Positions 7,760 through 16,874 of a stretch of 37,336 nt of DNA are shown here, piece by piece. The notes beneath the pieces are model-generated. The model searched no databases and was not told the DNA's origin. It saw nothing but the letters and a program-made list of their open reading frames with translations. Within the stretch, counting starts at the first letter, position 1. Each line of letters starts with the position of its first letter. The stretch covers positions 1 to 37,336 of the forward strand of contig CAOKFN010000047.1 in NCBI GenBank assembly GCA_948467735.1, read 5' to 3'. The translations under genes and the position numbers were made by a program. Source of the stretch: an uncultured bacterium (GTDB lineage Bacteria; Bacillota; Clostridia; Lachnospirales; Lachnospiraceae).

Positions 7760-7865
7760 ATCAATCACCCTGCCTTTCCATATAGAGATGCAATAGGAGG
7801 GCACAATCACGCCCCCCTATTTTTTATCTCCATTTTATCATATAATTGGCAGCCTGTCACTTATC

Positions 7866-9782
7866 TCATTGGCAATATTCCGTATATCGGCCTTTCGTCT
7901 CCCTCTTTACCTCATAAAGCGCCTCGTCCGCATGGCTGAGCAGCTCATATATGCTGTCTTCCGAATCTGCCGTCCATGCAAATCCTCCGGACGCGCTTAT
8001 GATTCTCACCTCCGTTTCCGATAAAGGAATCTGTTTTTTCCTCAGAGCCTCGTAGAACGCATCCAGCCATCCGATAATTTCCTCCTTTCCCCCGCAGCCG
8101 AAAATCATCATGCAGAATTCGTCGCCGGAACGCCTTGCGGTCAGGAAATGCTCCGCAGGCATGGATTTCATCACCGCGGAAAATCCCTGAAGGTACTGGT
8201 CTCCCGCATTATGTCCAAAAGTGTCGTTGATGGATTTAAAGTAGTCCAAATCCAGCATGACAATGGCGCTCACGGTTCCGAAAGACATATTTTTCAAAAT
8301 GTCCGCCGCCAGCTGCTTAAAATACACATACTGATATAATCCCGTGAGAGGATCATGTGTATTTTCATACTGCATCCGCTTCTTCTCCATCATATCTTCC
8401 GTCACGTCCGTTATCACTCCAAGGCATCCTTCCGCAGTTTCCGACATATGAATCCTGACATATTTCGACTCGCTGATTTGATATACATCCTTTTCTCCTT
8501 CCGCAAGATTTTCCAAGGTATCCCGAATGTACTGATCAAATACGGCGGCATTTTTATATAACACGGGCGCTCTTTCATCGGAAATCTCCAAAAGCCCTTT
8601 CACCCCCGACGTCACAAACACATGCCCGTCCCCCTTTTTGTACTCAAAAGCGCCCAAGGGAATCCCGCTGATCTCTATGATTGCGGAAATGCGGTTGGAA
8701 ATGCTCACAAGGCTTTTGACCATCGTGTTGATTCCTTCACTCAGCTGTTCAAATTCCCTGTTGCCCCCCACCGACACCGCCGTATCCAGATTACCCTTTG
8801 TGATTGCGGACAGGTTTTCTATAATATGATGTATTCCGTCAATCACCTTTCGCTGGACCAGATAATTTAACAAAAGGATGACCGCCATTTCCACAAATAA
8901 TAAATACATAAGCGTATTGAAGGTATTCCCCATAAGCTTTCCCAGCAGAATATCTCCCGGCAGCGCGGCGCATATCAGCACATCCCCGTATTCCCTGCTC
9001 ACCACATACATATCCCTGCCGCTCTCCCCTTGGATAAAGTCCCCTTGCAGACTGCCCATCAGCCGATCCAGCTGATAACAATCCGCCTGAAATTCCCTGT
9101 CCATACCGCCGGAATGTCCCAGAACCTTTCCCGACGTGCGATCCACCACAAAAAGCTCCTCGCCCACATCCGTAGGAAATTTGGAAAAAATATATTCATA
9201 GGTATTCCTTGACTCTGCCTCCATCTGCCTTGTGGGCTCAAAGCCCACCTGAACGACCCCCTTCTGCGTCTTTCTGGCAACCCCCACATATTTCATAATT
9301 TTATTTTCCGCCGCGTTGGGCATGGCGTCCTGAATCAGCCACGCCTCTTCCTCCTCGCTTTCAAGCAGCGCCAGAAACGCGCGAGTCTGCTCATGGTCAT
9401 CCATATCGATACCGATATATTGTGATACGGAGGCGGACACAATGATGCCGTTTTCATCGATCAAATGAACCTCGTCCACATTGAGCAGCTCCGCCAGATA
9501 CTGCATCTGCTCCACATCCATGGACACCTCCTGCTGCCTGTCCAATACATATGCGGCCGCCTTTGCCCGCGTCAGGTAATCCTCGTCCAGATTCTCATTC
9601 ATCATCTCCAATTCGGTCTGATTCGTTTCCAGCGTATGTATCACCTGCTCCGTCTTTGCAAGAAAAGTTTCAAACTGCTGCGTTTCAAGGGAATGAAACG
9701 TAAATAATAAATTAAAAAACAATATGAGGAAAATAGCTGCCGTCACAATGACAAAGACATACTTAATAAAAGTCTTCTGCAT
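7866..9782 (-). CDS. Membrane sensor diguanylate cyclase
   Basis: The protein should make c-di-GMP in response to an extracellular signal. A membrane helix lies at residues 8-28, an extracytoplasmic double-Cache-like region at about 32-285, a second helix at 290-308, a HAMP-like segment to about 355, a PAS-like region at 365-462 and a GGDEF domain at 470-635. The active-site loop is RSGDEF (551-556), an accepted variant of GGDEF, and DLDYFKSINDTFGHNAGD is intact, so it should be active. No RxxD inhibitory motif precedes the loop, so classical product inhibition is not expected. AGGGAG supports the ATG. It lies upstream of GH31 on the same strand, about 100 bases away; cotranscription is possible but unproven. 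Confidence 0.93.
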   Translation of the reverse strand: MQKTFIKYVFVIVTAAIFLILFFNLLFTFHSLETQQFETFLAKTEQVIHTLETNQTELEMMNENLDEDYLTRAKAAAYVLDRQQEVSMDVEQMQYLAELLNVDEVHLIDENGIIVSASVSQYIGIDMDDHEQTRAFLALLESEEEEAWLIQDAMPNAAENKIMKYVGVARKTQKGVVQVGFEPTRQMEAESRNTYEYIFSKFPTDVGEELFVVDRTSGKVLGHSGGMDREFQADCYQLDRLMGSLQGDFIQGESGRDMYVVSREYGDVLICAALPGDILLGKLMGNTFNTLMYLLFVEMAVILLLNYLVQRKVIDGIHHIIENLSAITKGNLDTAVSVGGNREFEQLSEGINTMVKSLVSISNRISAIIEISGIPLGAFEYKKGDGHVFVTSGVKGLLEISDERAPVLYKNAAVFDQYIRDTLENLAEGEKDVYQISESKYVRIHMSETAEGCLGVITDVTEDMMEKKRMQYENTHDPLTGLYQYVYFKQLAADILKNMSFGTVSAIVMLDLDYFKSINDTFGHNAGDQYLQGFSAVMKSMPAEHFLTARRSGDEFCMMIFGCGGKEEIIGWLDAFYEALRKKQIPLSETEVRIISASGGFAWTADSEDSIYELLSHADEALYEVKRETKGRYTEYCQ

Positions 9783-9936
9783 GTAAAGTGTCTCCCTTCT
9801 TCCGAAATGCCAGCGATTACAGAATCCTTATTATTATACTCTTTTTCAAGGATAGTATCCGTTCCCCTTTTTCACAAAAAACACCTAAAATTTCGCAGAC
9901 AGCATCCATTATAAAGCGACGTCAGAGCCGCGGTTT

Positions 9937-10671
9937 TTATTGATACTTTTCCGCCACAAATAAAAAATATGCCTTCTTCACATCCGCCGCCTTCGACCTG
10001 CTGATCGGGACCCTTCTGCCGTCTTCCATGACAATGTCGCTCTTATCCAGCTTCTTAACGTAATTCAAATTGACCAGAAACGATTTATGTACCAGCAGAA
10101 AATCCCCGTCCTCCGCCGCTTCCCTGATTTCCTCGTCAAAAGATTTCCTGATGATCAGGCTTTTAATCATTTCTTTATTTGTCAAATGGAGTTCTAACCT
10201 TCTGGCGGCATTTTCTATCACTTCGATTCTGGAAAAAGGCACGGTAATCAGTCCCTCTTTTGTCTTTACCAGAAAGGCCGGATCCTTCTTCACTTTCGCA
10301 AAAGCCGCTCCATAGGCCACCGCCTCGAAAAACTTCTCCTCGTCAATGGGCTTCAGCAGATATCTCACCGCCCGTACCCCGTAAGCCTCCAGAGCATAAT
10401 CGGCGGAAGAGGTAATATAAATAATCACATTTTCTTTTCCGTTCCTCCTAATCTGGCTGCCAATGTCAATGCCGTCTTTTTCAGCCATAATCATATCCAG
10501 CAGGTAAATGTCCGCCAGCTCTCCTTTTTGTATCTTCCTGCTTAATTCGCAGGCATCCGAAAATAGTTCCAGTTCAAACTCCACATTCGGGCTAATCCGC
10601 TTATATTTTAACAAAAGCCTCTCTATTTCCAACAAATCCTCCACACTGTCATCACATGCCACGATTTTCAT
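9937..10671 (-). CDS. LytTR-family response regulator
   Basis: The product is 244 residues: an N-terminal receiver with acidic pocket CDD near residues 6-8, phospho-acceptor Asp 59 in LLDMIM, and the lysine of LLKPID, then a LytTR DNA-binding domain from about residue 138 containing FLLVHKSFLVNLNYV. The start is ATG 10671, preceded by GGAG; the frame extends upstream to 10746, but those residues do not belong to the receiver fold. LytTR regulators usually act with a membrane kinase of the AgrC/LytS type. None is encoded beside it, so it is an orphan here. The nearest divergent gene is the chemotaxis receptor at 10932. The target genes are unknown. Confidence 0.92.
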   Translation of the reverse strand: MKIVACDDSVEDLLEIERLLLKYKRISPNVEFELELFSDACELSRKIQKGELADIYLLDMIMAEKDGIDIGSQIRRNGKENVIIYITSSADYALEAYGVRAVRYLLKPIDEEKFFEAVAYGAAFAKVKKDPAFLVKTKEGLITVPFSRIEVIENAARRLELHLTNKEMIKSLIIRKSFDEEIREAAEDGDFLLVHKSFLVNLNYVKKLDKSDIVMEDGRRVPISRSKAADVKKAYFLFVAEKYQ

Positions 10672-10837
10672 ATCCGCTCCAATCTTGTCTTGTTTTCTCC
10701 TCTGCCCTTTGGGAATGATTCCGAACAATCCATGATAGTATAACATAATCCTTTCATTTTGGATACCTCCAATAAGGGCCTTGTCCTTCCGTAATATTTT
10801 CTTTGTTCAGACAGGTTTTAGGAAAAATATTTTAACA

Positions 10838-10856
10838 TTGAAAAGTATCTTTTCAA
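10838..10856. promoter_or_regulatory. Perfect inverted repeat between divergent regulator and receptor
   Basis: TTGAAAAG and CTTTTCAA are exact reverse complements separated by TAT. The repeat lies in the 260-base divergent gap between the LytTR regulator and the chemotaxis receptor, 76 bases before the receptor start. It is a candidate operator. LytTR proteins usually bind direct repeats, so another regulator is possible. Confidence 0.45.
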
Positions 10857-10931
10857 AATCATTGGTCTATGGTATGCTGAAAAAGATAGCTGTCATTTCC
10901 TATCAACATTACTAAAAATGGAGGAATCAAA

Positions 10932-12611
10932 ATGAATCAAGTCCTAACAACCAAAGGCGAAACGAAGAAAAGACACAAGAGCATCGGTCTGAAGGTCGGT
11001 ATTGTCACGGCGGTTATGCAGACCATTTCCGTTGTGCTGGCAATGACCATATGTATCTTTACATTCAACTCTCTGGTAACAAGGATGCTGGAACAGCGTT
11101 GTACCAACGGAACCAATATATTGGCCCGGGAACTCAGCCGGGCGGCCGACGGCGAGGATTTAAACCGCCTGCTGGATGATTTGAAAAGCCTCATGGGCTG
11201 TGAATTTACTATCTTTGAAGGAGATACCCGCGCCTACAGCACCGTAATGCAGAACGGTGAACGGGTGGTCGGAACGCATCTCTCTTCTGAATTGAATACC
11301 ATCGTACTGCAGCAGGGTCAATCCTATGTGGGCGAAGCCGATATTTTGGGCATCAGCTATCTGTGCTCCTATGTGCCCACAAGAGGAAGCGACGGGCAGG
11401 TGAACGGCCTGATCTTCTCCGGAATCTCCAAAGCGGAAGCCGCCCAAGAAACACGGGACGTAACCTTAACCACCGCTATCGTCAGCCTTGCCGTGATTGT
11501 CTTCTGCATCATTCTGATGAGCGCCTATCTCAAAAAGCAGGTTTCCACCCCGCTGGGAAGGATTACACAAGCGGCGCAGCGTCTGGAAAACGGAGATTTG
11601 GGCCTGTCCGACGGCAGGGAGCTTCACGTCAATGTTCGATCCAATGACGAGATCGGCGCGCTGGGGCAGATATTTGAAGATACCGTCCGCCGCCTGAAAG
11701 CTTATATCGGAGAGATTTCCGAAGTCCTAAGCCGAATTGCCGACGGCATTTTGACACAGAGCGCCCGTCAGGAATACCTTGGTGATTTTCTATCTATCAA
11801 AACATCCCTTGACAGCATTCAGGCCAAGCTGAACAGCACCATGGGCCAGATTGCCTCCAGCGCCGAACTTGTCTCCGCAGGGTCCGACCAAGTCTCCGAC
11901 AGCGCTCAGGAATTGGCCCAGGGCGCTGCGGAACAGGCCAGCTCCGTGGAAGAAATCTCCGCCACCATATCGGATATTTCTAAAAATGCCCGACAGACCT
12001 CGGACACTGCCGCGGAGGCGGGCGAATTCGTCAACCAGGCAGGCGCCCAGCTGAATACCTGCATAGACTGCGTCCATGAATTAAATACCGCAATGGAACA
12101 TATCTCCGGTTCCACGGAGAAAATCAGTACGATTATTGCCGCCATGGAAAATATTGCGTTCCAAATCAATATTCTCTCCCTGAACGCCTCCGTGGAAGCC
12201 GCGCGGGCCGGCGCCGCAGGCAGGGGATTCGCCGTAGTTGCCGAAGAAGTCCGCAGTTTGTCCGCCAAATCCGACGAGGCGGCCAAAGCGACCAGAGAAC
12301 TCATCGAAAGCTCCATCACTGCCGTAGGCGAAGGCAGTCAGGCGCTGCGAAAAGTAAACGCCTCTTTGGAACAGACAAACCGTCTTGCAGGCAACGTCAC
12401 TTCCAGAATGTCCACCGTCGTGGATTCCGTGGAAAGGCAGACTGCCGCCCTCGACCAAGTCAACCGCAGTATTGACCTGATTTCCGACGTAGTCCAGACA
12501 AACGCGGCTACCAGCGAAGAGTGTGCCGCCTCCAGTGAAGAAATGTCCTCTCAGGCAGCACTGCTCAAAAACCTGTTAAGTTCTTTTAGGCTTCAAGACT
12601 CACATCGTTAA
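10932..12611 (+). CDS. Methyl-accepting chemotaxis receptor
   Basis: This is a 559-residue chemoreceptor. A membrane helix at about 23-47 and a second at 180-200 flank a single-Cache-like sensor (about 50-170). HAMP follows, then the signalling coiled coil with the nearly invariant hairpin NILSLNASVEAARAGAAGRGFAVVAEEVR near residues 412-440. The receptor should control CheA kinase at the membrane. No C-terminal CheR-binding pentapeptide is present. AATGGAGG lies before ATG 10932. No che genes are in the window, so the gene is an isolated receptor, closed by a terminator at 12628-12659. The ligand cannot be told; sCache receptors often sense small organic acids. Confidence 0.95.
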   Translation: MNQVLTTKGETKKRHKSIGLKVGIVTAVMQTISVVLAMTICIFTFNSLVTRMLEQRCTNGTNILARELSRAADGEDLNRLLDDLKSLMGCEFTIFEGDTRAYSTVMQNGERVVGTHLSSELNTIVLQQGQSYVGEADILGISYLCSYVPTRGSDGQVNGLIFSGISKAEAAQETRDVTLTTAIVSLAVIVFCIILMSAYLKKQVSTPLGRITQAAQRLENGDLGLSDGRELHVNVRSNDEIGALGQIFEDTVRRLKAYIGEISEVLSRIADGILTQSARQEYLGDFLSIKTSLDSIQAKLNSTMGQIASSAELVSAGSDQVSDSAQELAQGAAEQASSVEEISATISDISKNARQTSDTAAEAGEFVNQAGAQLNTCIDCVHELNTAMEHISGSTEKISTIIAAMENIAFQINILSLNASVEAARAGAAGRGFAVVAEEVRSLSAKSDEAAKATRELIESSITAVGEGSQALRKVNASLEQTNRLAGNVTSRMSTVVDSVERQTAALDQVNRSIDLISDVVQTNAATSEECAASSEEMSSQAALLKNLLSSFRLQDSHR

Positions 12612-12627
12612 GTTATTCAATTACATA

Positions 12628-12659
12628 AGATCGGAGGGCCTCGGTTCTCCGGTCTTTTT
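12628..12659 (+). terminator. Rho-independent terminator after the receptor
   Basis: AGATCGGAG (12628-12636) pairs with CTCCGGTCT (12647-12655), with one G-T wobble and a 10-base loop, followed by TTTTT. It lies 17 bases after the receptor stop codon. Confidence 0.85.
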
Positions 12660-12723
12660 GTTATTCCTCATACCATACCCTGCGCCGTCCTCAACATTTT
12701 AGAAAAAGGTTATAGAAATATTA

Positions 12724-12774
12724 TTGACGTATCCACGTTTTCGTCGTATCATTGTATTATTAAGTTGATACAAT
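12724..12774 (+). promoter_or_regulatory. hflKC promoter with overlapping inverted repeat
   Basis: TTGACG (12724-12729), 17 bases, then TATCAT (12747-12752) form a SigA-like promoter about 80 bases before hflK. ATTGTAT (12751-12757) and ATACAAT (12768-12774) are exact inverted repeats over the likely transcription start. An outer pair, ATTGAC (12723-12728) and GTCAAT (12776-12781), surrounds it. This suggests a repressor operator. Confidence 0.6.
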
Positions 12775-12831
12775 AGTCAATCGTTTCCCTTAGAGGACGG
12801 ATGATTGACCTGCGCAAAGGAGGTACTTATT

Positions 12832-13869
12832 ATGAACGGAGATTCTTTTCGCAACAGAAGGAACGGCTTTCAAACTATGAACGGGGGGCAGAACAATCCT
12901 CCCACGAAAAACAGATCCGCCGGTTTGTTTGCAGGTATAATTATCATAATTTTTCTGCTCATCTTTCTGCTGTTCAATTCTGCCTACGAAATCAAAGAAC
13001 AGGAACAGGCGGTATTAATTACTTTGGGCAGGCCTCAGGCCGTCACGGAACCGGGACTTCATTTTAAAATCCCCTTGATACAACAGGTAAAAAAAGTGAA
13101 CACCACCATTCAGGGACTTTCCATCGGCTATAATACCGGCTCCAATCAGGTCAATGAAGACGAGTCTCTGATGATCACCTCGGATTTTAATTTTATTGAC
13201 GTCGATTTCTATGTGGAATACCGTTACAGCGATCCTGTCAAGGCAATGTTTGCTTCCAAGAATCCTCTTGAAATCTTAAGAAATATCAGCCAGAGCTGTA
13301 TTCGTACCGTTATTGGCAGCTATCCTGTGGATGATGTGCTGACCACGGGAAAGAACGAAATTCAGGCCGCCATCCGCGAAATGATTCTGGAACGTCTGGA
13401 AGAGCATGATATCGGCGTCCAGCTTGTGAATATCACCATTCAGGACTCCGAACCGCCCACAGTGGAAGTCATGGAGGCATTTAAAGCCGTGGAAACCGCA
13501 AAGCAGGGAAAAGAAACCGCTCTGAACAATGCCAATAAGTACCGCAACGAGCAGCTTCCCTCCGCACAGGCTCGGGCAGACGGCATAATCAAGGACGCCG
13601 AAGCCCAAAAGACCGAGCGCATCAATGAAGCAAAAGCCCAAGTGGCACGTTTCAACGCAATGTATGCGGAATATATAAAGAATCCCGCCATCACAAAGCA
13701 GCGAATGTTTTATGAGACAATGGAAGACGTACTGCCGGATCTGAAAATCTTAATCGAAGGCGGGAACGGCGGCGTACAGACCATCTATCCTCTGGAATCC
13801 TTTACCGGAGACTCGGACAATACCGATTCTTCCAAAGCTGCTGATTTGCAGCCCTCGGATGAACCGTAA
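12832..13869 (+). CDS. hflK: HflK-like SPFH membrane protein
   Basis: The product is 345 residues. HflK and HflC form a membrane-anchored SPFH/prohibitin-like complex that modulates the FtsH protease. A membrane helix (residues about 31-52) follows a short polar N-terminus. The SPFH domain has EQAVLITLGRP and EPGLHFKIPLIQQV, and an Ala/Glu-rich coiled coil follows (EAQKTERINEAKAQVARFNAMY). AAAGGAGG at 12816-12823 sets the start at ATG 12832. hflC lies 88 bases downstream on the same strand, and the pair shares the promoter at 12724. hflK and hflC are well known in Proteobacteria and are also found in some Clostridia. ftsH is not in the window. Confidence 0.9.
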   Translation: MNGDSFRNRRNGFQTMNGGQNNPPTKNRSAGLFAGIIIIIFLLIFLLFNSAYEIKEQEQAVLITLGRPQAVTEPGLHFKIPLIQQVKKVNTTIQGLSIGYNTGSNQVNEDESLMITSDFNFIDVDFYVEYRYSDPVKAMFASKNPLEILRNISQSCIRTVIGSYPVDDVLTTGKNEIQAAIREMILERLEEHDIGVQLVNITIQDSEPPTVEVMEAFKAVETAKQGKETALNNANKYRNEQLPSAQARADGIIKDAEAQKTERINEAKAQVARFNAMYAEYIKNPAITKQRMFYETMEDVLPDLKILIEGGNGGVQTIYPLESFTGDSDNTDSSKAADLQPSDEP

Positions 13870-13957
13870 TATTCAAACCGTTGATTGCTTTTTCGGACAT
13901 TGCCGAAAAGATAATACCCCACACCCTTCCGCAGCAGGCGGTCAGAAAGGAATCCAT

Positions 13958-14827
13958 ATGAAAACTACAGCCAAAATATTATCTGTCATTTTATTATTTG
14001 CGGTACTGATTACCAGCGCGTCCAGCATCGTCATCACTCAGGAAAATGAATACAGTCTGGTCCGCCAATTCGGAAAAATTGATCACGTTATCTCGGAGGC
14101 GGGCATCAGCTTCAAGATTCCCTTTATCCAAAGCGTGGATACTCTGCCCAAGCAGGTGCTTCTCTATGACCTGTCTTCTTCCGACGTCATCACCAGCGAC
14201 AAGAAGACCATGATCTGCGACAGCTATATCCTCTGGCACATTGTGGACCCTCAGAAATTTGCCCAGACCTTGAATTCTTCTATCACAAATGCTGAAAGCC
14301 GGCTGGACGCCATCGTATACAACTCCACCAAAAACATTATCAGCAGCACCACTCAGGATGATGTGATTTCCGGCCGAAACGGCGAATTATCCGCCGCCAT
14401 TATGGCCAACATCGGCACCTCCCTTGAACAATACGGTATTGAGCTTCTGGCTTTTGAGACAAAGAAGCTTGACCTTCCCGGCGACAACAAAGCCGCCGTC
14501 TATGAGCGCATGATTTCCGAGCGTGACAATATTGCCGCCACCTACACGGCAGAAGGAAGCTCCGAAGCCCAGATCATCAAAAATACTACCGACAAGGAAG
14601 TAACGGTTCTTTTGTCCGAGGCTGAAAAAGAAGCCGCCATCCTGATTGCGGAGGGAGAAGCCGAATATATGAGAATCTTGTCCGAAGCCTATAATGATGA
14701 GTCCAAGCAGGAATTCTACTCCTTTGTCCGCAGTCTGGACGCCTTAAAGGCATCCATGAAAGGCGGCAATAAAACCGTTATCCTGTCGCCGGATTCTCCC
14801 ATTGCCCAGATTTTTTATGGAAGATAA
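13958..14827 (+). CDS. hflC: HflC-like SPFH membrane protein
   Basis: The product is 289 residues, partner of HflK. A single N-terminal membrane helix (KILSVILLFAVLITSASSIV) is followed by the SPFH domain (NEYSLVRQFGKIDHVISEAGISFKIPFIQSV) and a Glu/Ala coiled coil (EAEKEAAILIAEGEAEYMRILSEA) typical of HflC. The C-terminus ends PIAQIFYGR. AGAAAGGAA (13945-13952) supports ATG 13958; the frame upstream to 13859 overlaps the end of hflK and is not family-like. The order hflK then hflC is the usual one. The two probably form a ring complex in the membrane. Confidence 0.9.
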   Translation: MKTTAKILSVILLFAVLITSASSIVITQENEYSLVRQFGKIDHVISEAGISFKIPFIQSVDTLPKQVLLYDLSSSDVITSDKKTMICDSYILWHIVDPQKFAQTLNSSITNAESRLDAIVYNSTKNIISSTTQDDVISGRNGELSAAIMANIGTSLEQYGIELLAFETKKLDLPGDNKAAVYERMISERDNIAATYTAEGSSEAQIIKNTTDKEVTVLLSEAEKEAAILIAEGEAEYMRILSEAYNDESKQEFYSFVRSLDALKASMKGGNKTVILSPDSPIAQIFYGR

Positions 14828-14873
14828 ACAAGTAAACTTTTCAGAAGCGTTAATTCGGCATATCTGATTTCAG

Positions 14874-14911
14874 GCGGCACATAAGCTTCGTATTGTGAAG
14901 CATTATGTGCC
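14874..14911. terminator. Hairpin after hflC
   Basis: GGCACATAA pairs exactly with TTATGTGCC, and inside it GCTTC pairs with GAAGC around GTATTGT, with one unpaired base. No T-run follows on the plus strand, so termination would be inefficient. It could equally be a leader structure for the next gene. Confidence 0.5.
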
Positions 14912-15002
14912 GGACCGGAAAAAAACTTCTTCCCGTCTTGATTTCTTTTCCTGTCAAAGCTATAATAATATCAGATTGTTTTGAAAAATATAACGGCGGG
15001 GC

Positions 15003-16862
15003 ATGGGCAGAATGGACTACAGAGATTACAAGACGAATTTGGAGCGCTACAACGAATTGGACGCGGTGCGCTTTGACGCGGAAGATACCAAAGAAAACCT
15101 TATCAAAAAGCTGATGGATATCTCCTTTGAGAAGAAGCAAATCCAGACAGCCAACAATGCCATGATACGGGAATACATTGAAAAATATGAGAAATCGCCC
15201 GGCCTTCTGGATGCTGAGGCCGAAGGGATGCTGAACGATTTCTCAAGACTTCTTATGCCCACTCCCCAGCAGTTCCTAGATACCCCCATTACGCTTCGTA
15301 TTTCCAAATTATTGCTTCGGTACTATCAAGCTGTGGGAAATCTGAAAAAAACCATATCAATGCTGGAACGCTGCGCTGTTTTTGACATCATGATGAAGGA
15401 ACACCTTGACGATTACGAAGGCAGCGCCTACACTCTTATGGCCGAACAATATCTTGACGACATCGAAAAGCTCCCTGAAAAAAACATCCGCTCCCTGATT
15501 AACTGCTGGCTGTTAAGCGTTATCAATCGAAAAGATATGACCTTTGGTTTGCGAAAATATAGAGAAATCAAAGAGCAGTTTGACAAAATCGGTTCCAAGC
15601 TGGGGGAAGAGTTTACTCAGTCGCAGTTCATTCAGGCTCAATTTGTTATGTGTAAATCAAACGCACTGGGATTTGCTCTGGAAGCCTGCCGCAGAGCCGA
15701 ATTTGCAGAGAAAACCAATGCCGCGCCGCCTGAACCGACGATTCATCTGGAAAAAGACGCGCCGCTGATTGCGGAACTCAGAAATGAACTACAAACCGTG
15801 CTGGAATCAGAAAACGTACAAAGCCTGACTGCTGACAGAGTCCTCCTACGACTGTACTGCGCACAGGCTTCTTATCACCTTGGAGAGCTTTCCATGGAAG
15901 AACTGCTTGACAGGATTGAGGAATATTCTCTCCCTCGGGCAGACCATACTCCAATGGAACAGTTTTCCGCCTTATTTACGGCCAATGCATATTATATGGA
16001 CTATTTATATAAATGCAGCCGCTACGAAAAGCAGTATATTCTGGAAAAAAGCATAAAAATCATTAATCATGTTCTGGAAGCGGCAAAAGAATTGGAGCAT
16101 AATTTTGGCAGCTACCAGACCAATTACTGTATGCTGATGCTTGTCAATTCGGCGTCCAATATCGTTGATTTTGACTTTTTTAAGAATATGGTGCTGAACG
16201 CCACTGTTTACGCAAACAAGGCCTTGTATGTACATACCATGATGGCAAAAGAAATCTGTCTTATTCTCCTAACATACATTTTGGAACATAATCCTAGGTA
16301 TTTGGACGGCGTCAGCGGACACAGCTGGGAATATTGCTCTGAAAACAAACAGGAAATCCTTGCTTTGATGGAAAACTGCGCATTGTTCCACGATATCGGA
16401 AAATATTTCTGTCTGGATTATGTATCCAATTCCTCCAGAAACCTTACCGATGACGAATTTGAGATTATCAAAGCACATCCGGCCAATTTCTCTAAAATTT
16501 ATCAGCGAAATATGACGCTGGAAGTAAAATGCATCCACGACTGCGCGCTGCTGCATCATTTATGGTATAACGGCCGCGGCGGCTATCCCCGTGAACGGCA
16601 TACGGACAACCAGCCCTTTGTAAACATTATCAGTATCGCGGACAGCATTGACGCCGCCACCGATAATATCGGCCGCCCTTACGGTCTTGGGAAAACTCTG
16701 GAACAGCTGATGGAAGAATTTGACGGCATGAAAGATACGCGCTACAGCGGCTATATCTGCGATCTGCTGCATGTGGACGAGATAAAGCGGGAGATTGAAC
16801 ATACCATCGACGAAAAACGAAAGGAAATCTACTGCAGCATTTATTTATCCCCCAAAAAATAA
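15003..16862 (+). CDS. HD-domain protein with divergent HD-GYP motifs
   Basis: The product is 619 residues. About 430 residues of helical, TPR-like sequence precede a C-terminal HD phosphohydrolase domain: LFHDIGK at 462-467, a following AHP (491-493), paired histidines 518-519, and GRGGYP (524-529). In active HD-GYP phosphodiesterases the last motif is HHExxDGxGYP. Here it is HHLWYNGRGGYP, with the Glu and Asp changed. It may still bind metal and hydrolyse c-di-GMP or another nucleotide, or may have become a sensor. No signal peptide or membrane helix. ATG 15003 lies just after GGCGGGG; ATG 15012 is an equally good start. No partner is obvious; the gene lies between hflC and a convergent acetyltransferase. 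Confidence 0.8.
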   Translation: MGRMDYRDYKTNLERYNELDAVRFDAEDTKENLIKKLMDISFEKKQIQTANNAMIREYIEKYEKSPGLLDAEAEGMLNDFSRLLMPTPQQFLDTPITLRISKLLLRYYQAVGNLKKTISMLERCAVFDIMMKEHLDDYEGSAYTLMAEQYLDDIEKLPEKNIRSLINCWLLSVINRKDMTFGLRKYREIKEQFDKIGSKLGEEFTQSQFIQAQFVMCKSNALGFALEACRRAEFAEKTNAAPPEPTIHLEKDAPLIAELRNELQTVLESENVQSLTADRVLLRLYCAQASYHLGELSMEELLDRIEEYSLPRADHTPMEQFSALFTANAYYMDYLYKCSRYEKQYILEKSIKIINHVLEAAKELEHNFGSYQTNYCMLMLVNSASNIVDFDFFKNMVLNATVYANKALYVHTMMAKEICLILLTYILEHNPRYLDGVSGHSWEYCSENKQEILALMENCALFHDIGKYFCLDYVSNSSRNLTDDEFEIIKAHPANFSKIYQRNMTLEVKCIHDCALLHHLWYNGRGGYPRERHTDNQPFVNIISIADSIDAATDNIGRPYGLGKTLEQLMEEFDGMKDTRYSGYICDLLHVDEIKREIEHTIDEKRKEIYCSIYLSPKK

Positions 16863-16874
16863 ATTATTTCAAGT

